From Saccharofermentans sp. (lineage in GTDB: Bacteria; Bacillota; Clostridia; Saccharofermentanales; Saccharofermentanaceae), in NCBI GenBank assembly GCA_016292135.1, contig JAEFAZ010000006.1:1-64000 (forward strand): a stretch of 64,000 bases of DNA, given 5' to 3'. A program made the translations under genes and the position numbers. The notes under the pieces are model-generated. The model searched no databases, had not been told where the DNA came from, and worked only from the letters and a program-made list of their open reading frames with translations. Each line of letters opens with the position of its first letter. The first letter of the stretch is position 1. Shown here in pieces: positions 17,056 through 25,539 of the stretch.

Positions 17056-17097
17056 ATGTATTCTCCTTAAGTTTTTGTATCCTTATATAAATGCAAA

Positions 17098-17120
17098 AAG
17101 CGCGAGTATAAATCGCGCTT
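17098..17120 (-). terminator. Terminator after greA
   Basis: AAGCGCGA and TCGCGCTT flank a 7-nt loop; on the minus strand the stem runs directly into TTTTT. It lies between greA and lysS, so read-through into lysS is probably partial. Confidence 0.75.
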
Positions 17121-17149
17121 CTTTAAGACCGGTAATGACCTCTTATGGA

Positions 17150-17626
17150 TCACTTACCGATCTTGATGATCTTGTATTTGACCGTGCCCTGAGGGGTCGT
17201 TACGGTTACGACGTTGCCCTTCTTCTTGTTCATGATCGCCTGACCGACAAGAGAATCCTCGGAGATCTTGTTGTTGAAGTAATCAACCTCGTTCTCGCCG
17301 ACGATCGTGTAGTCGAACTCTTCCTTGGTGGCGGAGTTCTGCAGGGTGACCTTGGAACCCAAAGAAACCTTGGTAACGGAGATATCTTCCTCTTCAAGGA
17401 TCTCAGCGTCCTTCAAGATGTCCTCGATCTCACGGATCCTTGCAGCGTTCTTAGCCTGAGCTTCCTTCGCTTCATCGTACTCGGAGTTCTCCGAAAGGTC
17501 GCCCTGGCCCCTAGCATCTTCAAGTCTCTTGGAGATCTGAGCCTCAATAGTGGTCTTGCATTCTGCAAGCTCGTTCTGAAGTTCTTCGTAACGCTCTCTG
17601 GTTATAACGTTCTTCTTATCAGCCAT
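17150..17626 (-). CDS. greA: Transcription elongation factor GreA
   Basis: 158 residues, standard length. GreA enters the RNA polymerase secondary channel and stimulates cleavage of backtracked transcripts. The N-terminal coiled coil carries the acidic tip (GDLSENSEYDEAKEAQ) and the C-terminal FKBP-like domain is intact (GENEVDYFNNKISEDSLVGQ). AAGGAG precedes the ATG. It lies just upstream of lysS, as in many Firmicutes. Confidence 0.97.
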   Translation of the reverse strand: MADKKNVITRERYEELQNELAECKTTIEAQISKRLEDARGQGDLSENSEYDEAKEAQAKNAARIREIEDILKDAEILEEEDISVTKVSLGSKVTLQNSATKEEFDYTIVGENEVDYFNNKISEDSLVGQAIMNKKKGNVVTVTTPQGTVKYKIIKIGK

Positions 17627-17709
17627 CTTAGTGTGTCTCCTTAATAATAATAGCCGTGCCTATTTTATTACAAAATACGGATATTGCAAACAAAAACTTG
17701 CAAATCCCC

Positions 17710-19218
17710 TTATCTTGCAGTCCTGTCGTTCTCCTTCTGGATGACGTCGTGAGCGCCGCCCTCGACGATGGATGTGCTCGATACGACAACGAGACGGGCC
17801 TTCTGCTGGAGTTCCTCGATGGAAGAGGAACCGCAGGAACACATGGTCGCGCGGACCTTGGCAAGCGATGTGTCAACATTGTCCTTGAGGGATCCGGCAT
17901 AAGGAACGTAGGAATCAACGCCTTCCTCGAAAGCCATCTTGCCGCCTGCTCCGCCGTCATCGTAACGCTGCCAGTTGCGGGCACGGTTGGAACCCTCGCC
18001 CCAGTACTCCTTGACATATGTGCCGTTGACCAGGAGCTTTCTCGTGGGGGATTCGTCGAATCTTGCAAAATATCTTCCAAGCATCAGGAAGTCTGCGCCC
18101 ATTGCGAGAGCTAATGTCATGTGGTAGTCGTGAACGATACCGCCGTCGGAGCACAGAGGGATATAAACACCTGTCTCCTTGAAGTAGTCGTCTCTTGCCT
18201 TGGCAACTGCAAGAACTGCAGATGCCTGGCCGCAGCCGATACCCTTCTGCTCACGGGTGATACAGATGGAACCGCCGCCGATACCGATCTTGATGAAGTC
18301 AGCGCCGCAGTCAGCCAGGAATCTGAAGCCTTCAGCGTCTACAACGTTGCCTGCGCCTACGATGGCGTCAGGATAGTTCTCCTTGCACCACTTGAGCGCC
18401 TTCTCCTGCCAGACGGAGAATCCGTCGGAAGAGTCGAGGCAGAGAGCATCTGCGCCTGCTTCGATAAGAGCGGGTACGCGCTGCTCGTAGTCTCTTGTAT
18501 TGATGCCTGCGCCGACGATGAGCTTCTTCTCAGCGTCTAAGAGTTCGAGGGGGTTAGCCTTATGGAATTCGTAGTCCTTACGGAATACGAGACCTACGAG
18601 CTTGCCGTCCTTGTCGACGATCGGGAGCTGGTTGATCTTGTTGTCCCAGATGATGTCGTTGGCTTCCTTAAGGGTTGTGCCTTCGGGAGCGGTAACGAGT
18701 GTCTCCAAGGGTGTCATGAACTCCTTGACCTTGGTGTCGAGGGACATACGGCTTACACGGTAATCTCTTGTCGTAACGAGACCTAAGAGCTTGCCTTCGG
18801 GAGTACCGTCTTCGGTTACGGCTGCAGTGCCGTGTCCGTGCTGCTCCTTGAGAGCCAGTACTTCAGCCAGTGTATCGTCGGGCTTGAGGTTGGAATCTGA
18901 TGCAACGATGCCGGCCTTGTACTTCTTGACCTTGCGGATCATGTTGCACTGGGACTCGATGCTCTGGGACTGGAAGATGAACGACATACCACCGCATCTT
19001 GCGAGCTCTACTGCGAGTCCGTCGTCCGATACAGCCTGCATTACGGCAGACACCATCGGGATATTGATCTTAAGTTTGGATTCTTCCTGTCCCTTGCGAT
19101 ATTTGCAGACAGGAGCGGACAGGTCTACCTGGTCCGGTGTGTTCTTCTCTGTCGTGAGATTGGGTATGAGCAGATACTCACTAAAGGTGCGCGATTCTTC
19201 TTCGAAAATCTTTGCCAT
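17710..19218 (-). CDS. guaB: Inosine-5'-monophosphate dehydrogenase
   Basis: 502 residues. Oxidises IMP to XMP with NAD, the committed step of GMP synthesis. The (beta/alpha)8 barrel holds the catalytic loop [10 protein letters not shown] with Cys319, and the finger region [13 protein letters not shown]...KEYWGEGS. Two CBS domains are inserted (about residues 95-220), including GLVTTRDYR and [19 protein letters not shown]. The mobile flap is present (NWQRYDDGG). The start ATG has GGAGG. Single gene by spacing, 83 bp before greA. Confidence 0.96.
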   Translation of the reverse strand: MAKIFEEESRTFSEYLLIPNLTTEKNTPDQVDLSAPVCKYRKGQEESKLKINIPMVSAVMQAVSDDGLAVELARCGGMSFIFQSQSIESQCNMIRKVKKYKAGIVASDSNLKPDDTLAEVLALKEQHGHGTAAVTEDGTPEGKLLGLVTTRDYRVSRMSLDTKVKEFMTPLETLVTAPEGTTLKEANDIIWDNKINQLPIVDKDGKLVGLVFRKDYEFHKANPLELLDAEKKLIVGAGINTRDYEQRVPALIEAGADALCLDSSDGFSVWQEKALKWCKENYPDAIVGAGNVVDAEGFRFLADCGADFIKIGIGGGSICITREQKGIGCGQASAVLAVAKARDDYFKETGVYIPLCSDGGIVHDYHMTLALAMGADFLMLGRYFARFDESPTRKLLVNGTYVKEYWGEGSNRARNWQRYDDGGAGGKMAFEEGVDSYVPYAGSLKDNVDTSLAKVRATMCSCGSSSIEELQQKARLVVVSSTSIVEGGAHDVIQKENDRTAR

Positions 19219-19247
19219 AGAATAGAATCCTCCAAATATAAAAAATT

Positions 19248-19271
19248 TAAAAGGGATATGAAATCCCTTTT
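19248..19271 (-). terminator. Terminator after the zinc-ribbon gene
   Basis: AAAAGGGAT and ATCCCTTTT-type arms form a hairpin with a short loop, followed on the minus strand by an A/T-rich run ending in TTTTTT. It lies between the zinc-ribbon gene and guaB. Confidence 0.65.
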
Positions 19272-19285
19272 ATTGTCTTGCTTTA

Positions 19286-19759
19286 TCAGGCTTCTTCAGC
19301 AGGAGCCTCTGTCTCCTCAGCCGCAACATCTTCAGCAGGAACCTCCTCAGCGGCAGGCTCCATTTCGATCGGATCGGGTACGGCAGCTGTTACGGGTGCT
19401 GCAGCAGGTGCTCCGGAGATGGCAGCTTCATCGATCACTGCATCAGGATCGTCGAACCTGGATCCGCACTTGAAGCAGAATGCATATGTGAGGGCATTCT
19501 CTGTACGGCACTTAGGGCAGAGCTTCAGGCCCTTCTCGTGGAGTATCTTGATGTTGAGGTCGTCGATCTCATCGTAGAGAGTGGATACGGCATCACAACG
19601 GGTGTTGATATCCTTGGTTACGTCAAGGTTCATATCCTTATACTGGCCATAGTACATACGGCCGATCTCGTCGTAGTACTTCTTGATAGAGTTCTTCTTA
19701 TCGTCTATAGACTTCTGATAGCCCGCAATAACCTTCTGTTTGGGATCAAAGATTGCCAT
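19286..19759 (-). CDS. Small zinc-ribbon protein with Ala/Glu/Pro tail
   Basis: 157 residues. Residues 1-75 form a helical/coiled-coil region (GYQKSIDDKKNSIKKYYDEI). Residues about 78-100 form a zinc ribbon (CPKCRTENALTYAFCFKCG). The last 50 residues are Ala/Glu/Pro-rich and disordered. No enzymatic motif. Proteins of this design are common in Clostridia and usually annotated only as zinc-ribbon domain proteins. It lies between guaB and the pilus operon and is closed by its own terminator. Confidence 0.8.
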   Translation of the reverse strand: MAIFDPKQKVIAGYQKSIDDKKNSIKKYYDEIGRMYYGQYKDMNLDVTKDINTRCDAVSTLYDEIDDLNIKILHEKGLKLCPKCRTENALTYAFCFKCGSRFDDPDAVIDEAAISGAPAAAPVTAAVPDPIEMEPAAEEVPAEDVAAEETEAPAEEA

Positions 19760-19871
19760 AAAACCGACCTCCTCGTTAAAAAGATAGATTAAAGGGTATT
19801 ATAGCATATATAAGTAACTTGTTTGTAATGTTTTTCAATAAAAAAGGATTTTTTGATCAGTCATTTCATCA

Positions 19872-20573
19872 TCAGGATGAACTGTCGCGCTTCCTTCTGA
19901 TGATGACGATCACGATTATGCCGATACCGATGCCGAGGCATATCAGTCCGTAAGGAAGATAGCGGCTCACTGTCTCGCCCGTCCAGGCAACGGGATTGTC
20001 CGGCTTCTTTGTGGGCGTGACCGTAGGCTCATCGGGTTTTGTCGGCTCAGTAGGATCCGTGGGTTCCGTAGGTTCAGTGGGATCAGTCGGTTCGGTCGGC
20101 TTGTCGACTGCCCGGTTGGTGAACTTTACGTCCTTGGGCTTGACTGCCGTCCCGTCAGACAAGACGATCTGGCGGCCCAGATTGCCTTCATCGTCGGAAG
20201 TCACGAAAACGGTCACTGTGTAGGACGTGTCATCGTAGATGATGTCAGCGTCGTCACCCTTGCGCTCGTAGATCTTATATTCATAAGTGCCGGGTTCGTC
20301 GGCTGTTATCTCAAAGCTGCCTGAGCCTGAGCCCGTGACTGTCTTCTCTGTCTCCTTGGGCTTAGGGCAGGAAGAGTCCTTCGGCTCTATCACTATCTTA
20401 TATATCCCCCCCTCATCGTCCGTTCCGGACACCGAGAAGGGGATCTCAATATCTATGGGAGTATATTCGAAGCTCGCCCTTAAGGCTCTTGCGGGCACGA
20501 AGAGAACGGCTGCAGCAATGGCTGCGGTCAGGAGCATTGACATGGATATAGCTGCCATCCGGCTCTTTGTCAT
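19872..20573 (-). CDS. Minor pilin / pilus base subunit (FctB-position protein)
   Basis: 233 residues. Signal peptide (about 1-31), then one pilin-type beta domain (SFEYTPIDIEIPFSVSG ... TYEYKIYERKGDD ... DVKFTNR), a Pro/Thr/Glu linker of repeated TEPTDP units (about 155-195), a sorting-like motif NPVAWTGE, a hydrophobic helix and a basic tail RRKR. The proline-rich tail before the anchor is what FctB-type base pilins have. The motif departs from LPXTG/NPQTN. Last gene of the pilus operon, 21 bp after the sortase. Likely role: linking the shaft to the cell wall. Identification rests on gene order plus architecture. Confidence 0.75.
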   Translation of the reverse strand: MTKSRMAAISMSMLLTAAIAAAVLFVPARALRASFEYTPIDIEIPFSVSGTDDEGGIYKIVIEPKDSSCPKPKETEKTVTGSGSGSFEITADEPGTYEYKIYERKGDDADIIYDDTSYTVTVFVTSDDEGNLGRQIVLSDGTAVKPKDVKFTNRAVDKPTEPTDPTEPTEPTDPTEPTKPDEPTVTPTKKPDNPVAWTGETVSRYLPYGLICLGIGIGIIVIVIIRRKRDSSS

Positions 20574-20594
20574 CTTGCGTTCTCTCCCTTCTTA

Positions 20595-21287
20595 TCAGTT
20601 ATCAAGTATGTAGGCGAACAGGACCGTTCTTTCGCTGGATGCGGCGTCCGTACAGGTCACCATCCCCAATATCCTGTTGTCTTCATTATAGCCCTTTTCG
20701 AGAAGTATCCTTCTCACGGCCTCGTTATCTGCCGCATCGAGGACCAGCTCCTCTTTCGCGTCTGCATGCACGGCCAGGATGACCTTGAGCTTATAAATGG
20801 TCTCGCCGTTCTTCCCTACCATCAGTCTGCCCGTGGTGTGTTCCTTCAGGTAGGCTTCGTCGAGGAAATCGTCGAGCGCGCCGAACATCCTGCCGTACTG
20901 CATATGGTGTCCGTAGATCACCGAATAGGGATCGGTGAAATCCGGAGAGTTCCTGCTGTCGAGAAAGATGCTGCCCGACAGCGAATAGTTTCCTGCAGGG
21001 TCCTTATTGAGATACTCGAGATTGTCGTCACCCTGCATTATGGGATAGTCGATCGATGTACCGTCGATCGTGACCCACCCCACCATAGCGTCTGTTATGG
21101 GCGATTCCTCAATGCCTGCAGCGTTGACCCTGTCGGGCCTGAACCTCGTGTAGGAGTCATCCGCTGCCTGCTTGAAGATATAACCCGTATCGTAAGCAGA
21201 ATATATGACGACCAGGAGGATCAGGACAAGTGCCAGGATCAGCAGGTCATCATATATGGTATTTAATGTTTTCCAGAACTTTATCAT
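20595..21287 (-). CDS. Class B sortase, probable pilus polymerase
   Basis: 230 residues. An N-terminal membrane anchor (about 14-33) is followed by a sortase B fold with all catalytic residues: His127 in YGHHM, Cys212 in MVTCTDA and Arg220 in SSERTVLF. It lies between the two pilin genes (25 bp and 21 bp gaps), so its likely job is transpeptidation joining pilin subunits, as SrtC2-type class B sortases do in streptococcal FCT loci. No housekeeping class A sortase is in this window. Confidence 0.9.
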   Translation of the reverse strand: MIKFWKTLNTIYDDLLILALVLILLVVIYSAYDTGYIFKQAADDSYTRFRPDRVNAAGIEESPITDAMVGWVTIDGTSIDYPIMQGDDNLEYLNKDPAGNYSLSGSIFLDSRNSPDFTDPYSVIYGHHMQYGRMFGALDDFLDEAYLKEHTTGRLMVGKNGETIYKLKVILAVHADAKEELVLDAADNEAVRRILLEKGYNEDNRILGMVTCTDAASSERTVLFAYILDN

Positions 21288-21312
21288 CCGATAACTCCGG
21301 CTGATCAGTTCC

Positions 21313-22530
21313 TTATGCTTCCTCTTCAGCCTTGCGCTTTGTGTTCCTGATAACGAGGATCACGATGCCTGCTGCGGCGATGACGCCGACTATGGCGATG
21401 GGTGCGATCTTTGTGATGATACCGGTAGGTACAACGCCTGCGCGGTTGTTGGTGAAACCTGCGGCGTATACTTCGTCGGAGATCGTTCCGTCGTTGTCTG
21501 TATCCGTGATCTTGTCAACCGTCTTGCTGTTGAAGCTTACGGATCCGATCGCAAAAGCCGTTGTATCGGAATCTGTGGATGTGTAATCCTCGGCTTCCTC
21601 GGTCACCTTGTATGAAGAATCTGCGGTAAGTCCGCGGATGATGACATACTCATCGTTCTGCAGATATACCGTAGCGGCAGCCTTGCCGTCAGTATCAGCA
21701 GTCATGGAAGTCGGATTGTCCGTTCCTGAAGCGTAAACGGTCGCATCGTTGTCTCCTACTGAAGGCGATGCGTTCGTAAGATCGATCGCGAGCTCGACTC
21801 CTGCAGGAAGGTCCGTGATCTCGATATCGAACTTGAAGTACTTGTCACGGGAGCCCTGGTTGCCTGTAACCTTCTTACCGACATAAAGATCCGTCGTCTC
21901 ATATGAATTGATGATGCTGTCGATCTTGTCGGAAAGCGTGCTTGCAGTATTCGCGGGCGCATCGTCGGACGTGTGGATCGTGTATCCTGTCAATGTCAGT
22001 GTTCCGCTGTCAGCAGTAGTGTTCTTGTCTTCGATGAAGACATCTACATACTTCTCAGTGGTATCGCATACTACTGCGCCGTTCGAGCACTGCTGCTCCT
22101 TGAGGATATAACGGTATACACCGGGTTCCGTAAAAGTGCAGTTTTGAAAGTCAAGGGTGATGTCAGCCTTCGCATATTTCATGCCTGCGGGCAGTGTAAG
22201 CGTGTCACCCGTATGGACTGTTGTATATGTGTCCGAATCCGAATCAAAGGTCACATCTGCAACTGCCGCGCCGTCAACGCCCTGAACGACTGCCATGGTC
22301 GTTCCTGTCGCGTCTATCACATCAGCCGCGTCGATGGGATCCAGATCGTATGCGAACGTAACATCCGGTAAGGTAACGTTCTCGTTAACGATGAAATACT
22401 TTGTCAGTTTGGTAATCGTTCCGGGGATCCCCTGATAGGTGAAGGGTGCTGCAAAGACCGGTACGATCCATGAAGCCATTATCGCCGTTACTGTCAAAGC
22501 TGCTGCTAAAGCTTTCTTAAATCCTTTCAT
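21313..22530 (-). CDS. Major pilin (FctA / Spy0128-like shaft protein)
   Basis: 405 residues. Signal peptide (1-27, ending VFAAP). Two pilin beta domains: about 30-190 (TKLTKYFIV with candidate Lys, YRYILKE with candidate Glu) and about 215-375 (YVGKKVTGN, SYKVTEEAED, then AGFTNNR with candidate Asn). Such Lys-Asn pairs with a nearby Glu form intramolecular isopeptide bonds in FctA-type pilins. The C-terminal sorting region is VVPTGI + hydrophobic helix + RNTKRK, a short PTG-type signal rather than LPXTG. Second gene of the operon sipA-like / major pilin / sortase B / minor pilin. Confidence 0.87.
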   Translation of the reverse strand: MKGFKKALAAALTVTAIMASWIVPVFAAPFTYQGIPGTITKLTKYFIVNENVTLPDVTFAYDLDPIDAADVIDATGTTMAVVQGVDGAAVADVTFDSDSDTYTTVHTGDTLTLPAGMKYAKADITLDFQNCTFTEPGVYRYILKEQQCSNGAVVCDTTEKYVDVFIEDKNTTADSGTLTLTGYTIHTSDDAPANTASTLSDKIDSIINSYETTDLYVGKKVTGNQGSRDKYFKFDIEITDLPAGVELAIDLTNASPSVGDNDATVYASGTDNPTSMTADTDGKAAATVYLQNDEYVIIRGLTADSSYKVTEEAEDYTSTDSDTTAFAIGSVSFNSKTVDKITDTDNDGTISDEVYAAGFTNNRAGVVPTGIITKIAPIAIVGVIAAAGIVILVIRNTKRKAEEEA

Positions 22531-22564
22531 AGTACCTCCAACTCCTCTCTTGGCGGTCTCCTTA

Positions 22565-23074
22565 TCAGATACCGCGTCTCCTTAATATCAAAAATACTGT
22601 TCCTTCACACTCTTTATCCGACACTGCGCCGAACGAGCGGCTGTCGTCAGCATCGCTCCTGAAATCGTTCAACAGGAAGAAACTGTTTTCGGGAACCTTG
22701 TAGGGGAAAGTTATCTTTGCCCCGGAAGACGAAGTCGGATAGACGACATCTTCTGCTATTCCAAGACCGTTAACCATGACGAAGGAGTCGTTGATGTTGA
22801 CCTCATCCCCTCCGACGGCGACCACTCTTCCGAGCTTAAAGACGCCGTCCTTCGTGTATGCGACCTCATCGCCGGCCTTGATACCGGCAAGCCTGTAAGT
22901 TATAACCAGATCCCCGTCCTTGATCATGGGGTAGGAAGCATTCCCGTGGTTGATATGTATGCCGATTATGCAAAAGCACAATATCAGCACAAGGACTATA
23001 GTGACAGCCACCTTTATGAGCAGCTCAATCGCGTAGTCCTTAGAGGTCTTCTTCCTCTTGGCCTTCTTCTTCAC
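22565..23074 (-). CDS. SipA-like pseudo signal peptidase, pilus assembly factor
   Basis: 169 residues with a basic N-terminus and one membrane helix (about 21-40), then a signal peptidase I fold. The family boxes are recognisable but the dyad is not: in NASYPMIKDGD the catalytic Ser position is Ala46, and in FKLGRVVAVGGD the Lys position before Arg83 is Gly82. The C-terminal box LNDFRSDADDSRSFGAV is kept. Streptococcal SipA, encoded first in FCT pilus loci, likewise lacks the Ser-Lys dyad and is needed for pilus polymerisation; gene order here matches. Start: GTG at 23074. A strong AAAGGAG at 23126-23132 instead points to an in-frame ATA at 23116, so the N-terminus may be 14 residues longer. 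Misalignment of the shifted Ser47 or Lys80 remains possible. Confidence 0.82.
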   Translation of the reverse strand: MKKKAKRKKTSKDYAIELLIKVAVTIVLVLILCFCIIGIHINHGNASYPMIKDGDLVITYRLAGIKAGDEVAYTKDGVFKLGRVVAVGGDEVNINDSFVMVNGLGIAEDVVYPTSSSGAKITFPYKVPENSFFLLNDFRSDADDSRSFGAVSDKECEGTVFLILRRRGI

Positions 23075-23254
23075 AGGCTCAGCCGCAGCAACGGCCTCTG
23101 ATCCCTTCTGCTCTATCTTGTCAAACTCCTTTCAGACACGACCACCAGAGGACCTGGCAGCCCTTTATGACATTATACCACCGATAAAAGAGCCTGACCT
23201 ATGTTTTCAGATTTGTGATGATAATGAAACACAATAAACATATGGGCAATATAA

Positions 23255-23280
23255 AAGGACCGCCCCGGAGGACGGTCCTT
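23255..23280 (-). terminator. Terminator after gapA
   Basis: AAGGACCG and CGGTCCTT with a 10-nt loop, followed on the minus strand by TTTATATTG. It sits 22 bp beyond the gapA stop. Confidence 0.75.
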
Positions 23281-23301
23281 GATCTACAGATCTTTAAGCT
23301 A

Positions 23302-24336
23302 TCAGCCGAGCTCTGCGAAGTACTTGATCGTTCTTACCATCTGAGATGTGTAAGAGTTCTCGTTGTCGTACCAGGATACAACCTGAACGAGGGAGTTGCC
23401 GTCGTCCATCTTGGAAACCATTGTCTGGTTTGCATCGAAGAGGGAACCGTATCTCATACCGATGATATCGGAAGAAACGAGCTTCTCCTCTGTGTAACCG
23501 AAGGACTCGTTAGCAGCAGCCTTCATAGCAGCGTTGATGCCGTCAACTGTAACGTCACCTGCAACAACAGCGTGAAGGATGGTTGTGGAACCTGTGAATG
23601 TAGGAACTCTCTGAGCAGCACCGATGAGCTTGCCGTTGAGTTCAGGGATAACAAGGCCGATAGCCTTAGCAGCGCCTGTGGAGTTAGGTACGATGTTAGC
23701 AGCACCTGCTCTTGCTCTCTGGAGGTCACCCTTTCTCTGAGGACCGTCAAGGATCATCTGGTCGCCTGTGTAAGCGTGAACTGTTGTCATGATACCGCTC
23801 TGGATCGCAGCGTAGTCATTGAGTGCCTTTGTCATAGGAGCCAGGCAGTTTGTTGTGCAGGAAGCAGCAGAGATGATCTTGTCATCTGCTGTAAGTGTCT
23901 CATGGTTAACGTTGAAAACGATAGTAGGGAGATCGTTGCCTGCAGGTGCAGAGATAACAACCTTCTTAGCGCCGGCGTTGATGTGAGCCATGGACTTCTC
24001 TTTGGATGTATAGAAACCTGTGCACTCGAGAACTACGTCTACACCGAGCTCACCCCAAGGGAGATTGTTAGCGTCAGCTTCCTTGTAGATCTGAAGTGTC
24101 TTGCCGTCTACTGTAATTGTGTTAGCTTCGTCATCAGAAGTAACTGTGTGCTTGTTCTCGCCGATAACGCCTGCGTAACCGCCCTGAGCTGTATCATACT
24201 TCAGGAGATGAGCGAGCATGGAAGGCTTTGTAAGATCGTTGATAGCAACAACCTCATAACCCTCTGCACCAAACATCTGACGGAATGCGAGACGACCGAT
24301 ACGACCGAAACCGTTGATTGCAACTTTTACTGCCAT
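23302..24336 (-). CDS. gapA: Glyceraldehyde-3-phosphate dehydrogenase
   Basis: 344 residues, usual length. Catalyses oxidative phosphorylation of glyceraldehyde-3-phosphate in glycolysis. The Rossmann motif INGFGRIGR (7-15) and Asp34 favour NAD; the active-site SCTTNCLAP has Cys160. Codon use is markedly uniform (for example GCA/GTT/TGG-rich optimal codons), as expected for a highly expressed gene. It has its own promoter (TTGCAC-17-TAATAT), a 12-bp palindrome in the leader and a strong terminator, so it is monocistronic. Confidence 0.97.
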   Translation of the reverse strand: MAVKVAINGFGRIGRLAFRQMFGAEGYEVVAINDLTKPSMLAHLLKYDTAQGGYAGVIGENKHTVTSDDEANTITVDGKTLQIYKEADANNLPWGELGVDVVLECTGFYTSKEKSMAHINAGAKKVVISAPAGNDLPTIVFNVNHETLTADDKIISAASCTTNCLAPMTKALNDYAAIQSGIMTTVHAYTGDQMILDGPQRKGDLQRARAGAANIVPNSTGAAKAIGLVIPELNGKLIGAAQRVPTFTGSTTILHAVVAGDVTVDGINAAMKAAANESFGYTEEKLVSSDIIGMRYGSLFDANQTMVSKMDDGNSLVQVVSWYDNENSYTSQMVRTIKYFAELG

Positions 24337-24355
24337 ATGAAAATTCCTCCTAAAT

Positions 24356-24367
24356 TCCCCGCGGGGA
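24356..24367. promoter_or_regulatory. 12-bp palindrome in the gapA leader
   Basis: TCCCCGCGGGGA lies between the gapA -10 box and the ribosome site (AGGAGG). Its position would suit an operator for a glycolytic regulator or an mRNA hairpin that modulates translation. Confidence 0.5.
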
Positions 24368-24404
24368 TTAATAACTTATTTGTGCTTAATTTTGCACCGA
24401 ACAA

Positions 24405-24433
24405 ATATTACAACAGGATTACCTGATGTGCAA
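24405..24433 (-). promoter_or_regulatory. gapA promoter
   Basis: On the minus strand, -35 TTGCAC (24428-24433) and -10 TAATAT (24405-24410) are separated by exactly 17 bp, about 70 bp before the gapA start codon. Confidence 0.65.
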
Positions 24434-24544
24434 CAAAACAATATGTAAAAAATAGAGGCTTTTTATAATGAATTATCATTTAATATGCATTTCAGGCTCA
24501 AATGAAAATTATTTCGGCCCCATGCATTTACCCGATATCCGGTC

Positions 24545-25198
24545 TCAGGAAGGGAATGCCGCCGTGCATCGCTTGATCGCTATGCCCTCGTCGGCGAACT
24601 TCTGCTCGAACTCGGTCCTTATGTTGTCCTTATCAAACTCGCTGTTATGGAGATCGTAGGTCACATCGGCGACTTTCATGCCGGATGCCTTGAATTCCTC
24701 GAGCGAAAAGTCGAAGAGCTCGGTGTTGTCCGTCTTGAAGGCAAGCACTGCTCCCGGTTTTACGAAAGTCTTGTATCTTGCGATGAAGTCCCTGTAGGTA
24801 AGGCGCCTCTTGGGCTTGTTCTGGCGGGTCCAGGGGTCGCAGAAGTTGATGAAGAGCCTGTCGACCTCGCCTTCTGCGAAAAACTCCTCTATCAGGCCGA
24901 TGTCCTGCTTTACGAAAAAGATGTTCTTAAGACCTGCTTCCCTGGCCTTCTCGATCGCAGCAAGGATCACGGAAGGCTCACGCTCGAAAGCGACATAGAG
25001 CACATCCGGGTTTGCCTGCGCCTGCTCAGCCGCAAACTTGCCCTTGCCGCAGCCAAGCTCGAGCCAGAGCTCGCAGTCAGAAGGGAATGAACATACTTCC
25101 CTCCACTTGCCCTTGTTCGCTGCGGGATCATCAAACCAGTATTCGTGGGCGCGCTCCATCCTCTCGGGGAGGTGGCGCTTGGTCCTCATCCTTGCCAT
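24545..25198 (-). CDS. trmB: tRNA (guanine-N7-)-methyltransferase
   Basis: 217 residues. Methylates G46 of tRNA using S-adenosylmethionine. Motifs: LWLELGCGKGKF (SAM site), ARMRTKRH at the N-terminus, VDRLFINFCDPWTRQNKPKRRL (the DPWP-like signature, here DPWT) and FKTDNTELFDFSLEEF. It is the last gene of alaS-hit-trmB; the hit stop and the trmB start are one base apart, so they are co-transcribed and probably coupled. Confidence 0.95.
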   Translation of the reverse strand: MARMRTKRHLPERMERAHEYWFDDPAANKGKWREVCSFPSDCELWLELGCGKGKFAAEQAQANPDVLYVAFEREPSVILAAIEKAREAGLKNIFFVKQDIGLIEEFFAEGEVDRLFINFCDPWTRQNKPKRRLTYRDFIARYKTFVKPGAVLAFKTDNTELFDFSLEEFKASGMKVADVTYDLHNSEFDKDNIRTEFEQKFADEGIAIKRCTAAFPS

Positions 25199-25199
25199 A

Positions 25200-25538
25200 T
25201 CAGATGATCTTCTCTTCGAACTTTCTTCCGCCTATGACGTGGAAGTGAACGTGCATTACGGACTGTCCGGCATCGGCGCCGCAGTTGTTGATGACACGGA
25301 AACCTTCATCGATGCCCTCGGCCTTGGCAACCTCGGCGATGGCGTCGATAACAGCGGCAGAATATGTGCCGTCGTCAGCCGCTGCCAGATCGACGATGTT
25401 GTCGAAATGCTTCTTCGGGATCACGAGATCGTGTACCGGAGCCTGGGGATTCAGGTCACGGATAGCGATCACATACTCGTCTTCATATACTTTGGTCGAA
25501 GGGATCTTGCCCTCGACGATATCACAGAAAATGCACAT
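25200..25538 (-). CDS. HIT-family nucleotide hydrolase
   Basis: 112 residues. N-terminal CIFCDIVEGKIPS and the C-terminal histidine triad HVHFHV are the signature of HINT-like HIT proteins, which hydrolyse nucleoside phosphoramidates or aminoacyl-adenylates. Its place directly behind alaS (one base between stop and start) fits a role in clearing aminoacyl-AMP made by the synthetase; that link is inference. Confidence 0.93.
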   Translation of the reverse strand: MCIFCDIVEGKIPSTKVYEDEYVIAIRDLNPQAPVHDLVIPKKHFDNIVDLAAADDGTYSAAVIDAIAEVAKAEGIDEGFRVINNCGADAGQSVMHVHFHVIGGRKFEEKII

Positions 25539-25539
25539 A

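Noticed and set aside
23215..24426. 403-codon open frame on the plus strand opposite gapA
   Set aside because: It is a shadow of the strongly codon-biased gapA gene; the product is Cys/Val-rich without any motif and has no ribosome site.
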